Origin: Gemmatimonadota bacterium
GTDB taxonomy: Bacteria > Gemmatimonadota > Gemmatimonadetes > Longimicrobiales > Gaopeijiaceae
DNA: 64,000 nucleotides
NCBI GenBank assembly: GCA_030428885.1
Contig: JAUIEJ010000013.1
Coordinates: 123,468-187,467, forward strand
Direction of reading: 5' to 3'
Shown here: positions 19,234-28,603 of the stretch, piece after piece
How positions within the stretch are numbered: position 1 is the first letter of the stretch
Layout: every line of letters starts with the position of its first letter
Program-made: the position numbers and the translations under genes
Notes under the pieces: generated by a model
What the model saw: the letters and a program-made list of their open reading frames with translations, nothing else
What the model was told of the DNA's origin: nothing
Databases searched by the model: none

Positions 19234-20909
19234 CGGGACGCGGGCACCGAATCGGCCGCCGCCACCTCGGCGCTGGCTGCTTCGGCGCGAGCCGCCGTGG
19301 AGCCCGGCATGTCCCGGGCCGCCGCCAGCAGTTCCCGGGTGGTGCCGGCGCCCTCCATGAGGGCCAGCGCCTCGGCCAGGGGACGGTCCCAGCGCAGCGT
19401 GTGGCGGAACTGCCCCTCGTCCCCGAAGGCCTGAAGGGCGATCTCCTGCTCCAGGCGATACCGCACGTATCGCTCGGCCTCCCGGTAGACGTCGTCCGGG
19501 ACCTGAAGTCCCCGTTGGTCCAGGGCCGCCTTCAGCCCCGCCAGTTCGGCCGCCCCCACCACGAAGTCCTCGGGAAGGGACGGGCGATCCTGGATGTAGG
19601 CCACGGCGTAATTGAACAGCACCGTGTTGAACGCCCCGCCCTGGCTGAAGAGGGCGCGCACCGCGCCGGTCTCGGCGTTGGACAGGGTGTCGGGGAGCAC
19701 CTCCACGTCGGGCACGATGCCCCCGCCGCCCAGGAGCGGCCGCCCCGCCATGGAGCGGAAGGCCGGACGCTCCATGTCGCCCTCCACCGCCACCACCGCC
19801 CCGGAGAGGGCCAGCGCCGCATGGTCGGGCCGGGGCGCCGACGCGTCGCCCACCTCCCGATCGATGGAGCGCCCCACGGGCGTGTACCACCGGGCCGTGG
19901 TGAGGCGGAGCACGCCGCCCCCCGTGACCCGGAAGAGGGTCTGGACCGACCCCTTCCCGTACGAGGGCGTCCCCACGAGCACCGCCCGGTCGTGGTCCTG
20001 GAGCGCCCCCGCCACGATCTCCGATGCACTGGCGCTCCCGCCGTCCACCAGCACCACCACGGGCAGGCCCGGGAACGCCGGACCCTCCCGGGCGTCGTAG
20101 CGAGCCGACTGCCCCGGTCCCCGGCCCCGGGTCTCCACCACCGTGGCCCCGTCGTCCACGAAGAGTTCGGTGACGCCGATGCCCTCTTCCAGGAGTCCCC
20201 CGGGATTGCCCCGGAGATCCAGGATCAGACCCCGGATCCCCTCGGCGCGGAGGGAGTCCACCGCCGCCCGGATCTCGTCCCGGGCCGTGCTCTGGAACGC
20301 CTGCAGGGGCACGTAGCCCACGTCGCCGGAGAGGCGGGTGGCGAAGGGCACCGCCTTGATGAGGATCACCTCGCGGCGGAGGGTGAAGGGAATGGGCTCG
20401 GGCACGCCGGGCCGTCCCATGCGCACCTCCACCTCGGTGCCCGGCTCTCCCCGGAGCAGTTCCACCGCGGCGTCCACGTCCAGGTCCTCGGCGGGCTCCC
20501 CGCCGATCTCCACGAACCAGTCCCCGGGGCGGATGCCGGCTCGTCCGCCGGGTCCACCGGGAATGGGGTTCATGACCGTGACCCGGCCGTCCCGGGGCAG
20601 GACCTCGAGTCCCACGCCCCCGTAGTCGCCCTGGGTCCGGATCCGGACGTTCTCATACTCCCTGGGCTGGATGAACGAGGTGTGGGGATCGCCGAGCTGG
20701 CCGAGGATTCCGTCGATGGCCGACTGGTAGATCTCGCCCCGGTCGACCTCCTCGACGTACTGCTCCGACACGTAGTCCACGACCTCCTGGAAGAGGCGGA
20801 CCTGCGTGTAGACGTTCTCCTCCCGAGCCACCCCTTCCTGGAGGAACCACCCGCCCAGCAGCGTGGCTCCGGCCAGGACCAGGAACGGTGCGATCCGTCC
20901 TGCGCGCAT
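19230..20909 (-). CDS. carboxyl-terminal processing protease (S41 family)
   Basis: 559 residues. An uncleaved signal anchor (residues 7-25) places the enzyme in the periplasm. A PDZ domain follows (about 95-175, starting at YGGVGLEVL). The S41 catalytic core has LDLRGNPGGLLEEG near 235, the nucleophile in GGSASASEIVAGAL near 290, and the general-base lysine in SYGKGSVQTL near 315. A C-terminal helical region of about 150 residues resembles CtpA/Prc tails. Substrates are probably misfolded envelope proteins or cell-wall hydrolases. Confidence 0.92.
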   Translation of the reverse strand: MRAGRIAPFLVLAGATLLGGWFLQEGVAREENVYTQVRLFQEVVDYVSEQYVEEVDRGEIYQSAIDGILGQLGDPHTSFIQPREYENVRIRTQGDYGGVGLEVLPRDGRVTVMNPIPGGPGGRAGIRPGDWFVEIGGEPAEDLDVDAAVELLRGEPGTEVEVRMGRPGVPEPIPFTLRREVILIKAVPFATRLSGDVGYVPLQAFQSTARDEIRAAVDSLRAEGIRGLILDLRGNPGGLLEEGIGVTELFVDDGATVVETRGRGPGQSARYDAREGPAFPGLPVVVLVDGGSASASEIVAGALQDHDRAVLVGTPSYGKGSVQTLFRVTGGGVLRLTTARWYTPVGRSIDREVGDASAPRPDHAALALSGAVVAVEGDMERPAFRSMAGRPLLGGGGIVPDVEVLPDTLSNAETGAVRALFSQGGAFNTVLFNYAVAYIQDRPSLPEDFVVGAAELAGLKAALDQRGLQVPDDVYREAERYVRYRLEQEIALQAFGDEGQFRHTLRWDRPLAEALALMEGAGTTRELLAAARDMPGSTAARAEAASAEVAAADSVPASR

Positions 20910-20935
20910 GCGCTTCCCCTATCTCGTTCGTTGAG

Positions 20936-20952
20936 GCCCGCGTGCCGCGGGC
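20936..20952. terminator. short hairpin between tmk and the S41 protease gene
   Basis: GCCCGCG-TGC-CGCGGGC, perfect 7-base arms and a 3-base loop in the 61-base gap. No T-run follows on the minus strand, so it may be an attenuator or RNA-stability hairpin rather than a full terminator. Confidence 0.4.
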
Positions 20953-20970
20953 GCGTCCCACGTGTCCTTC

Positions 20971-21621
20971 CTACGACCCCGCCCGACCCGGGAAGGTTTC
21001 TGGAAACGTATCGCCCAGGAGGGTCCGGAGTCGACGGTGCACCGCCTCGGCGTCTCCCCGGGCGTCCACCATGCGGGCGTGTCCCTCCTGGGCCACCAGG
21101 GCCCGGTATCCCTCCCTCACACGCTCCAGGAACGCCGCGCCCTCCACCTCGATCCGGTCCCGCTCGCTCCCTTCCCGCGCCTGCCGCTCGGCACCCTCCC
21201 CCACCGGCAGGTCGAGGACCACCACCAGATCGGGGACCAGGCCGTCCGTCGCGAAGGCGTTGAGTCGCCGCACAGCGTCGAGGTCGAGCCCCCGGCCGTA
21301 CCCCTGGTAGGCGAAGGTGCTGAAGTCGAAGCGGTCGGCCAGGACGACCTTCCCCGCCGCCAGGGCCGGCCGCACCACCTGGCGCACGAACGCGGCCCGG
21401 GCCCCCAGCATGAGGAGCAGTTCGGTCTCGGGGGGCACGTCGCCTTCCCGATGGGCCAGGAGCACGCCGCGAATCGCCTCGCCCACCTCGGTGCCCCCGG
21501 GCTCCCGGGCGGTGACGTGCTCCACCCCGGCCCCGGCGAGCCACGCCGAAAGGAGGCGGATCTGGGTGGTCTTGCCCGCCCCCTCCACCCCCTCCAGGAC
21601 GATGAAGCGGGCCCGGCTCAT
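20971..21621 (-). CDS. tmk: thymidylate kinase
   Basis: Phosphorylates dTMP to dTDP. 216 residues. P-loop LEGVEGAGKTTQ at residues about 9-20; TAREPGGTEVGEAIR with the substrate-binding DR-type segment; ADRFDFSTFAYQGYGRG near 95-110, where F stands in place of the common DRY tyrosine; LID region around ERQAREGSERDRIE. It lies 31 bases downstream of the inositol phosphate synthase gene. Confidence 0.96.
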   Translation of the reverse strand: MSRARFIVLEGVEGAGKTTQIRLLSAWLAGAGVEHVTAREPGGTEVGEAIRGVLLAHREGDVPPETELLLMLGARAAFVRQVVRPALAAGKVVLADRFDFSTFAYQGYGRGLDLDAVRRLNAFATDGLVPDLVVVLDLPVGEGAERQAREGSERDRIEVEGAAFLERVREGYRALVAQEGHARMVDARGDAEAVHRRLRTLLGDTFPETFPGRAGS

Positions 21622-21652
21622 GCCGCCGCCGGGCCCGCCTGCACCCCTCGAC

Positions 21653-22969
21653 TCACTCGTCGTAGTCCTGCCCCAGGTGGGTCAGGGTGTCCTCGCCCAT
21701 CATCCAGCGCAGCGTGTTCTTGAGCTTCCAGTGCTGGATGAAGATGTCGTGCTCGGGATACAGCCCCGGCGCGGTCTGGGGGCTCTTGAAGTAGAACGAC
21801 AGCCACTCCTGGATTCCCGACATGCCGGCCCGCTGGGCCAGGTCGAGGAAGAGGGCCAGATCCAGGACGATGGGCGCGGCCAGGATGGAGTCCCGGCAGA
21901 GGAAGTCGACCTTGATCTGCATCGGGTATCCCAGCCACCCGAAGATGTCGATGTTGTCCCACCCCTCCTTGTTGTCGCCCCGGGGCGGGTAGTAGTTGAT
22001 CCGGACTTTGTGGTAGAGGTCCTGGTAGAGCTCGGGGTACATCTTGGGCTGGAGGATGTGCTCCAGTACTCCGAGCTTGGACTCCTCCTTGGTTTTGAAC
22101 GACGCCGGATCATCCAGCACCTCGCCGTCCCGGTTGCCCAGGATGTTGGTGCTGAACCAGCCCCGGAGTCCGATCATGCGGGCCTTGAAGCCCGGGGCCA
22201 GGATGGTCTTCATGAGGGTCTGGCCCGTCTTGAAGTCCTTTCCGCCGATGGGCACGCCCCGCTTCACCGCCTCGTTCTCCAGCGCCGGGAAGTCGGCGGA
22301 GAGGTTCGGCGCCCCGTTGGCGTAGGGGACTCCTTCCATGATCGCGGCATAAGCGTACAGCATGGAGGGGGCGATGCCCGGGTCGTTGTCCTCCATGGCC
22401 TTCTCGAACGCCTCCAGGGTCTCGTGCTGAGACCCCGGGCGGAGGAAGATCTCGGTGGACCCGCACCAGACCATGACGCAGCGGTCGCAGCCGTGGGTCT
22501 CCTTGAAGGTCCGGATGTCGGACCGGATCTGCTCGGCCAGATCGCGCTTGTTCGGCCCCGACTTCACGTTGGGGCCGTTGAGCTTCTTGACGTACTCCGG
22601 GTCGAAGGCCGCCGCCATGGGCTGGATCGACTGGAGGAAGTCCTTGATGGGCTCCAGGTGCTCGTGGCGATCCAGGACCCCGGCGTTGACGGCGCTGGCG
22701 TAGCCGTCGTCGGGAATGGGGTCCCAGGCGCCGAACACGAGCTGATCCAGGGACGCCAGATCGACGAAGTCCTTGATCAGGGGCGTCCGGCTCTCGGTCC
22801 GCTTGCCGAGGCGGATCGTCTGCATCTGGGTCAGGCTGCCGATGGGCACGGCCAGCCCCTGGCGCACGGCTTCCACGCCTGCGACGAAGGTGGTGGCCAC
22901 GGCGCCGAATCCGGGAAGAAGCACGCCCAGCTTCCCCTCGGCGGAACGGATCTCGGGACGTTCCTTCAC
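21653..22969 (-). CDS. ino1: myo-inositol-1-phosphate synthase
   Basis: NAD-dependent isomerase converting glucose 6-phosphate to 1D-myo-inositol 3-phosphate. 438 residues. N-terminal nucleotide-binding segment LGVLLPGFGAVATTF; central blocks IGGKDFKTGQT and STNILGNRDG near residues 235-275; a Lys/Asp-rich active-site region KVDFLCRDS near 345. The length matches bacterial and archaeal-type enzymes. The start is GTG at 22969 behind GAGGA. It could feed inositol lipids or compatible solutes; no inositol transferase is in the window. Confidence 0.92.
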   Translation of the reverse strand: MKERPEIRSAEGKLGVLLPGFGAVATTFVAGVEAVRQGLAVPIGSLTQMQTIRLGKRTESRTPLIKDFVDLASLDQLVFGAWDPIPDDGYASAVNAGVLDRHEHLEPIKDFLQSIQPMAAAFDPEYVKKLNGPNVKSGPNKRDLAEQIRSDIRTFKETHGCDRCVMVWCGSTEIFLRPGSQHETLEAFEKAMEDNDPGIAPSMLYAYAAIMEGVPYANGAPNLSADFPALENEAVKRGVPIGGKDFKTGQTLMKTILAPGFKARMIGLRGWFSTNILGNRDGEVLDDPASFKTKEESKLGVLEHILQPKMYPELYQDLYHKVRINYYPPRGDNKEGWDNIDIFGWLGYPMQIKVDFLCRDSILAAPIVLDLALFLDLAQRAGMSGIQEWLSFYFKSPQTAPGLYPEHDIFIQHWKLKNTLRWMMGEDTLTHLGQDYDE

Positions 22970-23022
22970 GGTGTTCCTCGCTTCTCGATGTCGGTGTTGA
23001 ACACGGCCGGGGGACCCGCCCC

Positions 23023-23379
23023 TCAGGCCAGGATGATGCGGCTGTCGGCCCCTTCGTCCAGTCCCTTGGCGATGGTCTCGTTCACCTTCTGGACCACCTT
23101 GTCGAAGTTGGACTGGGCCGCGACGAGGCGCTGATACGTGCTGTTGGCCTGCAGCTTGGAGACGGCGGCCTCGTACGCCTTGGCCGTCTCCTCGTCGGGA
23201 TCCTGCCCGGCCCGGAGCGCCGTGGTGATGGCGCCCTCGAGGCGCTCCAGGATGCTGCGCTGCTCGGCGATCTCCCGATCGTCGTCGGCGGCCTGGGCCG
23301 CCCGTCGCAGGGCCTGGTACTCGTCGGTGCGGGCCAGGGCGTTCCCCAGGCTCCGCGCCTGCTCCATGATGCCGGACAT
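23023..23379 (-). CDS. YlbF/YmcA family helical protein
   Basis: 118 residues, entirely helical and rich in Ala, Glu and Gln; fits the PF06133 family (Com_YlbF). The pattern of an N-terminal helix with ALARTDEYQALRRA and a C-terminal helix with NSNFD-like AAQSNFDKVVQKVNETI is typical. In Bacillus, YlbF and partners form an Fe-S complex modulating RNase Y; no cysteine cluster is visible here, so the same role cannot be assumed. Confidence 0.75.
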   Translation of the reverse strand: MSGIMEQARSLGNALARTDEYQALRRAAQAADDDREIAEQRSILERLEGAITTALRAGQDPDEETAKAYEAAVSKLQANSTYQRLVAAQSNFDKVVQKVNETIAKGLDEGADSRIILA

Positions 23380-23421
23380 CGGCGACTCCGTCTTCGTTCG
23401 AGTAGAGGGGACGGCGACAAG

Positions 23422-24327
23422 TTACGCCGTCCGGGCCGCCACGATACGGGGGCGGCCCGAAAGATCACGATGGATGGCGCAGGAAGCGAATCGCCCCGAC
23501 CCGTCGAGACGGGTCTTGAGGGTGCTCGCCTGCCCGGGGCCCACCTCCAGGGCGAGCCACCCCCCCGGGCGAAGATGCTTCGCGGCCGAGGCCGCCAGGA
23601 CGTCCAGGACGTCGAGCCCCTGGGCCCCGGCGAAGAGGGCGCCGGCGGGCTCCCAGTCCCGCACCTCGGGCTGGAGGCCCGCCGCCTCTCCGTCGGCCAC
23701 GTAGGGCGGATTGGAGACGATCACGTCGAAGGTCTCGTCGGGGGCCAGGGGGTCGAACCCCCCGCCCCGGCGCACCTCGAAGCCGTCGGCCGCCGAACCC
23801 AGGGCGTCGGCGTTGGCTCGGGCCACCGCCAGGGCGTCGGCGCTGGGGTCCGTACCCAGGACCCGGCGGAAGGGGCCCTCCACCAGCAGGGAGAGCCCGA
23901 TGCAGCCCGAGCCCGTTCCCACGTCCAGGGCGGTGAGGTCGGCACCGCCCGCCACGGCGTCCAGGACCACCTGGACCAGGACCTCGGTTTCGGGCCGGGG
24001 AATGAGGACCCGGGGATCGACCGTGAGGTCCAACTCCCGGAAGGCGGCCCGCCCCGTGATGTACTGGAGCGGTTCCCGGCCGCCCCGGCGCCGGAGGAGG
24101 GGCCGGAAGCTCCCCAGTTCGTCGGGGGTGAGGGGCCGGTCGTACTGGAGGTAGAGCTGGAGCCGATCGGTGCCCAGGGCGTGGGCCAGGAGGTGTTCGG
24201 TGTCCAGGCGGGCCGACTCCACCCCCCGCTCCTGGAGCCACTCGGCGCCGGTGCGGATCACCCGGAGCACGGTCCAGGGCCCCGCGGTGGGATCGGCGGT
24301 GCCCGTCCCCTGGCCCGCCGGGCTCAC
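23422..24327 (-). CDS. prmC: peptide chain release factor N5-glutamine methyltransferase
   Basis: Methylates the Gln of the GGQ motif of RF1 and RF2. 301 residues. N-terminal helical domain, then [13 protein letters not shown] near residue 112, SAM loop [15 protein letters not shown] near 140, and the catalytic [10 protein letters not shown] near 208. The GTG at 24327 overlaps the prfA stop (GTGA). Adjacent to its substrate gene prfA, as in many bacteria. Confidence 0.95.
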   Translation of the reverse strand: MSPAGQGTGTADPTAGPWTVLRVIRTGAEWLQERGVESARLDTEHLLAHALGTDRLQLYLQYDRPLTPDELGSFRPLLRRRGGREPLQYITGRAAFRELDLTVDPRVLIPRPETEVLVQVVLDAVAGGADLTALDVGTGSGCIGLSLLVEGPFRRVLGTDPSADALAVARANADALGSAADGFEVRRGGGFDPLAPDETFDVIVSNPPYVADGEAAGLQPEVRDWEPAGALFAGAQGLDVLDVLAASAAKHLRPGGWLALEVGPGQASTLKTRLDGSGRFASCAIHRDLSGRPRIVAARTA

Positions 24328-25415
24328 GCCTCGGCCTCCATGCGTTCCTCCTGGGCCGCCAGGCGCAGGGCCCGGACGAACTCGTCCAGATCGCCGTCCA
24401 GGACCGCGTCGAGATTGTACACCGACAGACCGATGCGGTGGTCGGTGACCCGGCTCTGGGGGAAGTTGTAGGTGCGGATCTTGGCCGATCGGTCGCCCGT
24501 GCCCACCTGGGCCCGGCGTTCGGCGGCCCGTTCCGCGTCGCGCTCCGCCAGGGCCCGGTCCAGCAGCCGGGAGCGGAGCACCTTCAGGGCCTTGGCCTTG
24601 TTCTTGTGCTGGGACTTCTCGTCCTGGCAGCTCACCACGAGGCCGGTGGGCACGTGGGTGATGCGCACCGCCGAGTCGGTGGTGTTCACCGACTGGCCCC
24701 CGGGGCCCGACGAGCGGAAGACGTCGATGCGCAGCTCGGAGGGGTCGATCTCCACGTCCACCTCCTCGGCCTCGGGGAGGACGGCCACGGTGGCGGCCGA
24801 GGTGTGGATCCGCCCCTGGCTCTCGGTCTCGGGCACCCGCTGCACCCGGTGCACCCCCGACTCGTAGCGGAGGCGTCCGAACGCCCCCCGGCCCGAGACG
24901 GTGGCCACGGCCTCCCGGACGGCCCCGGGAATGCCCTCCGAGACGGTGAGCAGCTCCACCGACCACCCCTGGCGCTCGGCGTAGCGGGTGTACATGCGCA
25001 GGAGGTCGGAGGCGAAGAGGCCGGCTTCGTCGCCGCCGGTGCCGGCCCGGATCTCCAGGACGGCCGGGCGGTCGTCCATGGGATCCCGGGGAAGGAGCAA
25101 CTCCCGGACCTGTTCCACCAGGGGACCGATCCGCTCCTCCAGCGACGCCACCTCGTCCACGGCCAGATCGTGGAGTTCGCCGTCGGTGGACTCCACCATC
25201 TCCCGGGCCCCCTGGAGCTCGGCCAGGAGTCCTTCCAGGGTGCGCCCGCCCTCCACGGCGGGTTCGAGGGCGGCCCGCTCCTGGCCCAGGGCCCGGAGCC
25301 GGTCGGGCTCCTCGAAGACGCGGGGGTCGGCGAGCTGCTCGTCGAGTTCGGCGAAACGGGCCTGGACCTCGGCGAGGCGCTGCAGGAGCCGGGGATCCGG
25401 GTCGACGGGGCTCAC
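24324..25415 (-). CDS. prfA: peptide chain release factor 1
   Basis: Terminates translation at UAA and UAG. 363 residues. The GGQ loop is in [17 protein letters not shown] near residue 232, and the anticodon-mimicking domain precedes it around residues 110-200. The start at 25415 gives the normal length. It lies 22 bases behind rpmE and is coupled to prmC. Confidence 0.96.
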   Translation of the reverse strand: MSPVDPDPRLLQRLAEVQARFAELDEQLADPRVFEEPDRLRALGQERAALEPAVEGGRTLEGLLAELQGAREMVESTDGELHDLAVDEVASLEERIGPLVEQVRELLLPRDPMDDRPAVLEIRAGTGGDEAGLFASDLLRMYTRYAERQGWSVELLTVSEGIPGAVREAVATVSGRGAFGRLRYESGVHRVQRVPETESQGRIHTSAATVAVLPEAEEVDVEIDPSELRIDVFRSSGPGGQSVNTTDSAVRITHVPTGLVVSCQDEKSQHKNKAKALKVLRSRLLDRALAERDAERAAERRAQVGTGDRSAKIRTYNFPQSRVTDHRIGLSVYNLDAVLDGDLDEFVRALRLAAQEERMEAEA

Positions 25416-25437
25416 GAGGGCGGAGGCGCCTCCCGGA

Positions 25438-25644
25438 TCAGTTTCCGCTCTTGGCGTACTTCCGCTTGAACCGCTCCACGCGGCCCGCGGTGTCGACCAG
25501 GCGCTGCTTACCGGTATAGAACGGGTGACAGACCGAGCAGATTTCGACGTGGATCTCGTCTTGCGTCGACTTGGTCTCGATCCGGTTGCCGCACGAGCAC
25601 ACGATGACGGCGTCGGTGTACTCGGGGTGGATGCCCTGCTTCAT
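25438..25644 (-). CDS. rpmE: 50S ribosomal protein L31 (zinc-binding type)
   Basis: 68 residues. The C+ form with four zinc ligands: Cys16, Cys18, Cys36 and Cys39. It starts MKQGIHPEY, the classic L31 opening. It has its own promoter (25762-25790) and an untranslated leader of about 110 bases, and is followed by prfA and prmC, so translation factors are grouped. In other bacteria zinc-binding L31 is replaced under zinc limitation; no zinc-free paralogue is in the window. Confidence 0.96.
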   Translation of the reverse strand: MKQGIHPEYTDAVIVCSCGNRIETKSTQDEIHVEICSVCHPFYTGKQRLVDTAGRVERFKRKYAKSGN

Positions 25645-25761
25645 GGTCCATCTCCGGTCCTGAATCGAACGGGCCCTCCAACCGCCGTCGACCGAGGGTC
25701 GATCCGGCGGCGCGGGCCCGGGGGAGTCGGCGGGGATCCGCCGCTCCGTCATAGCCCGGAA

Positions 25762-25790
25762 AGTATATCAGAGCCGTCAAGAGGGATCAA
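25762..25790 (-). promoter_or_regulatory. putative rpmE promoter
   Basis: Minus-strand TTGATC (25785-25790), a 17-base spacer, and TATACT (25762-25767). One of the best sigma70-like matches in the window. The -35 box lies in the last codons of lnt, so the rpmE-prfA-prmC unit can be transcribed independently of the upstream run. The predicted leader is about 110 bases and shows no recognised riboswitch. Confidence 0.7.
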
Positions 25791-27324
25791 CGGGCGCCGC
25801 CCCCCGTCCCCGCACCGGCGCCCCCACCGCCAGGACGAGGCCCAGAGCCGCCACGGGCCCGAGCCACGGGCCCAGGGCCACGAAGGGCGGCGGACGCACC
25901 AGGCGGTGGGCCGTCACCGACGCCACGCCGGGGCCGTGGGGGGCCACGACCCGTTGCCGCCGGCCCAGGGGATCCACCACCTCGGTGAGGCCGTTGTTGC
26001 CCACCCGCAGCGCCCCCACCCCCGTCTCCACCGACCGGAAGGCGAGGTGGGCCGGGTGCTGATGGAAGGCGGCGGTGCGGGTCCACCAGGGGGCCTCGGC
26101 GAGCCAGGCGTCGTTGGTGACGGCGACCAGGACGTCCGCGCCGGCCCGCACCTGCCTCAGGGCCGGCTCGGAGCCGGCGGACTCGATGCACACCAGGGGG
26201 CCCAGCGCCGTCCCGCCGGGAAGGGAGAGCACGGCGGGCCGGCCCCGCTCCACCGAGGCCTCGGGTCGCCCGGGAATCCACTCCACCCCGGGAACGAGGC
26301 GCTCCTTCCGGCTCACGGGCCACGGGGCGGAGGGGTCGGGAGACGCCAGGAAGACGGCGTTGGCGCCGCGCCCCTCCCCCTGGGCCCACGCCCCCACCAG
26401 CACCGGGGCGCCCATGCGCCGCGCCCACCCGGCCACCCGGGCCCGCACCGGCGCGGCGTCCGGGCCGTCCAGGGCCACCGGCACCGCCGTTTCGGGGAGG
26501 ACCACCAGGTCGCCCCCCACGGGCGGGGCCACGGGTGGCCCCGGCGGGGGGAGGGCGGCGTCCACGGCGGCCAGGGAGGCCTCCAGCGCCGCCTCGTCGT
26601 CGCCGCGCTTCACGGCCAGGGGCACCGCCGGCTGGACCAGGAGCGCCCGCACCGTCGGGGTGACGGCCGCCCGCTCCATGCGGGCCCGGCCCACGCCACC
26701 CACCACCAGAATCCCGGCCCCCAGGAGGGCCAGGCGCCGCACCGCCCGTGGCCGGGGCACCGACAACGCCCCCGCCACGACCCCGTTGACCGCCGCCACC
26801 GCCAGAACGAGGCCGATCTCCCCCACCCACGCCGCGCCCTGGATCAGCGACGGGACGCCGGCCAGGGGGAGGGCCAGTCCCATCCAGGGGAAGTTCAGAG
26901 GCCCGATCCACGCCGAGCGGATCCACTCGACCCCGCCCCATGCCAGGGCGGCCGCCACGGGAAGGGGCAGGCGTCGTCCCGCGGCGAGGCGGTGCACGCC
27001 CACCGCCGCGCCCCCGCTGAAGAGGGACAGGGTCGACACCACGGCCACCCAGGCCAGGAGGGTCCACGCCCCCACCCGGGGCGCGGCCCGGGGGAGCCAC
27101 AGCAGGAGGAGGCCCCACGCCACGGCCCCGTGGATCGCCCCGGCCCGGAACGCCCGGAGGCGACCCGACGGACCCGGGGGAAGGCGGGCGAGGGCCGCCA
27201 GGAGGGGCGCCAGGGCCCCGAGCACCAACAGGGGAAGGGGCGACGGCGGCGCGGCCGCCACCAGGAGCAGGGCCGACACGACGGCGGCCCGGTCGGCCCC
27301 CGGGGAAGACGGAGGCGAGGTCAC
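25777..27324 (-). CDS. lnt: apolipoprotein N-acyltransferase
   Basis: Adds the third acyl chain to the N-terminal cysteine of lipoproteins at the inner membrane. 515 residues. Several membrane helices in residues 1-220, then a nitrilase-like periplasmic domain with the Glu-Lys-Cys triad: Glu in VVLPETAVP (about 276), Lys in SRKERLVPGVEW (about 339), Cys in PLVCIESAG (about 378). The GTG at 27324 overlaps the preceding stop (GTGA), coupling it to a DUF4105/Lnb-domain protein. Confidence 0.92.
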   Translation of the reverse strand: MTSPPSSPGADRAAVVSALLLVAAAPPSPLPLLVLGALAPLLAALARLPPGPSGRLRAFRAGAIHGAVAWGLLLLWLPRAAPRVGAWTLLAWVAVVSTLSLFSGGAAVGVHRLAAGRRLPLPVAAALAWGGVEWIRSAWIGPLNFPWMGLALPLAGVPSLIQGAAWVGEIGLVLAVAAVNGVVAGALSVPRPRAVRRLALLGAGILVVGGVGRARMERAAVTPTVRALLVQPAVPLAVKRGDDEAALEASLAAVDAALPPPGPPVAPPVGGDLVVLPETAVPVALDGPDAAPVRARVAGWARRMGAPVLVGAWAQGEGRGANAVFLASPDPSAPWPVSRKERLVPGVEWIPGRPEASVERGRPAVLSLPGGTALGPLVCIESAGSEPALRQVRAGADVLVAVTNDAWLAEAPWWTRTAAFHQHPAHLAFRSVETGVGALRVGNNGLTEVVDPLGRRQRVVAPHGPGVASVTAHRLVRPPPFVALGPWLGPVAALGLVLAVGAPVRGRGAAPVDPS

Positions 27325-28592
27325 GCCCGGCGGGGCGATCCGTCGTCCTGGGCGGCGCGCCACCGCCCCAGGGCCACGGCCACGGCCAGGTTCACCGGAA
27401 CCGCCAGGGCCAGGATCTCGGCGTTCCCCTGGTCGAAGAAGGGAAGCACCTTGGCGGCCAACCCCACCACCGAGAGGACGGCGATCCACCGGGCCACCCG
27501 GGCGGCGCTCCCCACGAGCCGGGGCCGGACCACGGCCCCCAGGACCAGGACGGCCACGGCCAGGGAGAGGGGCGAGACCTGGAGCACGTTTTCGTTGCGG
27601 TACCAGAAGGTGTGGTCGGTGAGGTAGGCCGCCACCAGCACCGCGCCCGACACCCCCGCCGCCAGGCTCCAGAGCGCCAGGGGCACCGCCGCCGCCGCCC
27701 GACCCGCCGCCCCCCGCGAGGCCACCGCACCGGCCGCCAGCACCAGGGCAGCCCCCACCAGCCCCGCCAGGAGGTACCGGGGCCAGGTGGTCACCGGTTC
27801 GGTGGGCGGCGGATCGAGGCGCCCCTCCACCAGTTGGGTCTCCCCCATCACCAGGGGACGCATGGAGCCGTCCCGCTGCTCCACGAAGAGCCCGGCCAGA
27901 TGGGACCGGAGCCGCATGGGGAGGAACATCTCCTGGTAGGCCGAGATGGCCTCGTCGCCGGGCTGCCCCAGGACCAGGGCCACCCCTCCGTACGCCCACG
28001 GCGCCGGCCGCAGCAGGCGCCGGGTGTGCCAGCGCCAGGTGGTGCCGCTCTCCATCCCGGAGAAGTGCCGCTCGATGGCCCCGCCCAGCACCGTGTCCAG
28101 GGCGTCCCGGACCCGGGTCGAGCAGTTGTCCAGGTAGTAGTCGTAGTAGTAGTCCCGGTTGGCCGGCTGGGCGTTGGTGCGCACGAATCGATCGAGATCG
28201 GCCTTCTGGGCCGGCGTCAGGGCCAACTCCTGGGCCCAGACGTCCCGGCCCTCGGCACCGTACCGGGCGATGGTCTGCTCGATGGTCATGCCGCCCATGG
28301 AATAGAGCATCTGCCCCCGGATCAGCCGGGGAATGAAGCCCACCTGGTCGAAGGTGAAGAGGCCCCAGTTCCAGACCAGGTCCTGCCCCGTCTCCTCGTC
28401 GTGGATCCAGAGGGCGTTGTGGCCGAACCGGTTCCACACCTCCAACCCCGGCGCCATGGTCACCAGGTACACCCGCCGGGGGTCGTCCACCCCAGGGGAG
28501 GCGTCGCCGTCCTCCTGCCCCGCCCCGGCGCCCGGCACCAGGGCCACCGCCGCCAGGAGGGCCGCCGCCCACACCCGGATCCCCCGCGACAC
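27321..28592 (-). CDS. DUF4105 (Lnb N-terminal periplasmic domain) protein with membrane tail
   Basis: 423 residues. Signal peptide (1-24), then the DUF4105 domain (about 38-200) with NRFGHNALWIHD near residue 57 and DNCSTRVRDAL near 155; the conserved His and Cys look like a papain-type pair. About five hydrophobic helices follow (about 265-415). In Bacteroides, proteins with this domain (Lnb) act as lipoprotein N-acyltransferases. That activity is inferred here from the domain and from direct coupling to lnt. It lies 11 bases behind the oxidoreductase gene. Confidence 0.75.
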   Translation of the reverse strand: MSRGIRVWAAALLAAVALVPGAGAGQEDGDASPGVDDPRRVYLVTMAPGLEVWNRFGHNALWIHDEETGQDLVWNWGLFTFDQVGFIPRLIRGQMLYSMGGMTIEQTIARYGAEGRDVWAQELALTPAQKADLDRFVRTNAQPANRDYYYDYYLDNCSTRVRDALDTVLGGAIERHFSGMESGTTWRWHTRRLLRPAPWAYGGVALVLGQPGDEAISAYQEMFLPMRLRSHLAGLFVEQRDGSMRPLVMGETQLVEGRLDPPPTEPVTTWPRYLLAGLVGAALVLAAGAVASRGAAGRAAAAVPLALWSLAAGVSGAVLVAAYLTDHTFWYRNENVLQVSPLSLAVAVLVLGAVVRPRLVGSAARVARWIAVLSVVGLAAKVLPFFDQGNAEILALAVPVNLAVAVALGRWRAAQDDGSPRRA

Positions 28593-28603
28593 GGCCGCCC
28601 TCC

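Noticed and set aside
25645..25776. Riboswitch or L31 autoregulatory RNA in the rpmE leader
   Set aside because: The leader of about 110 bases has no conserved riboswitch core or strong paired structure that I can recognise.
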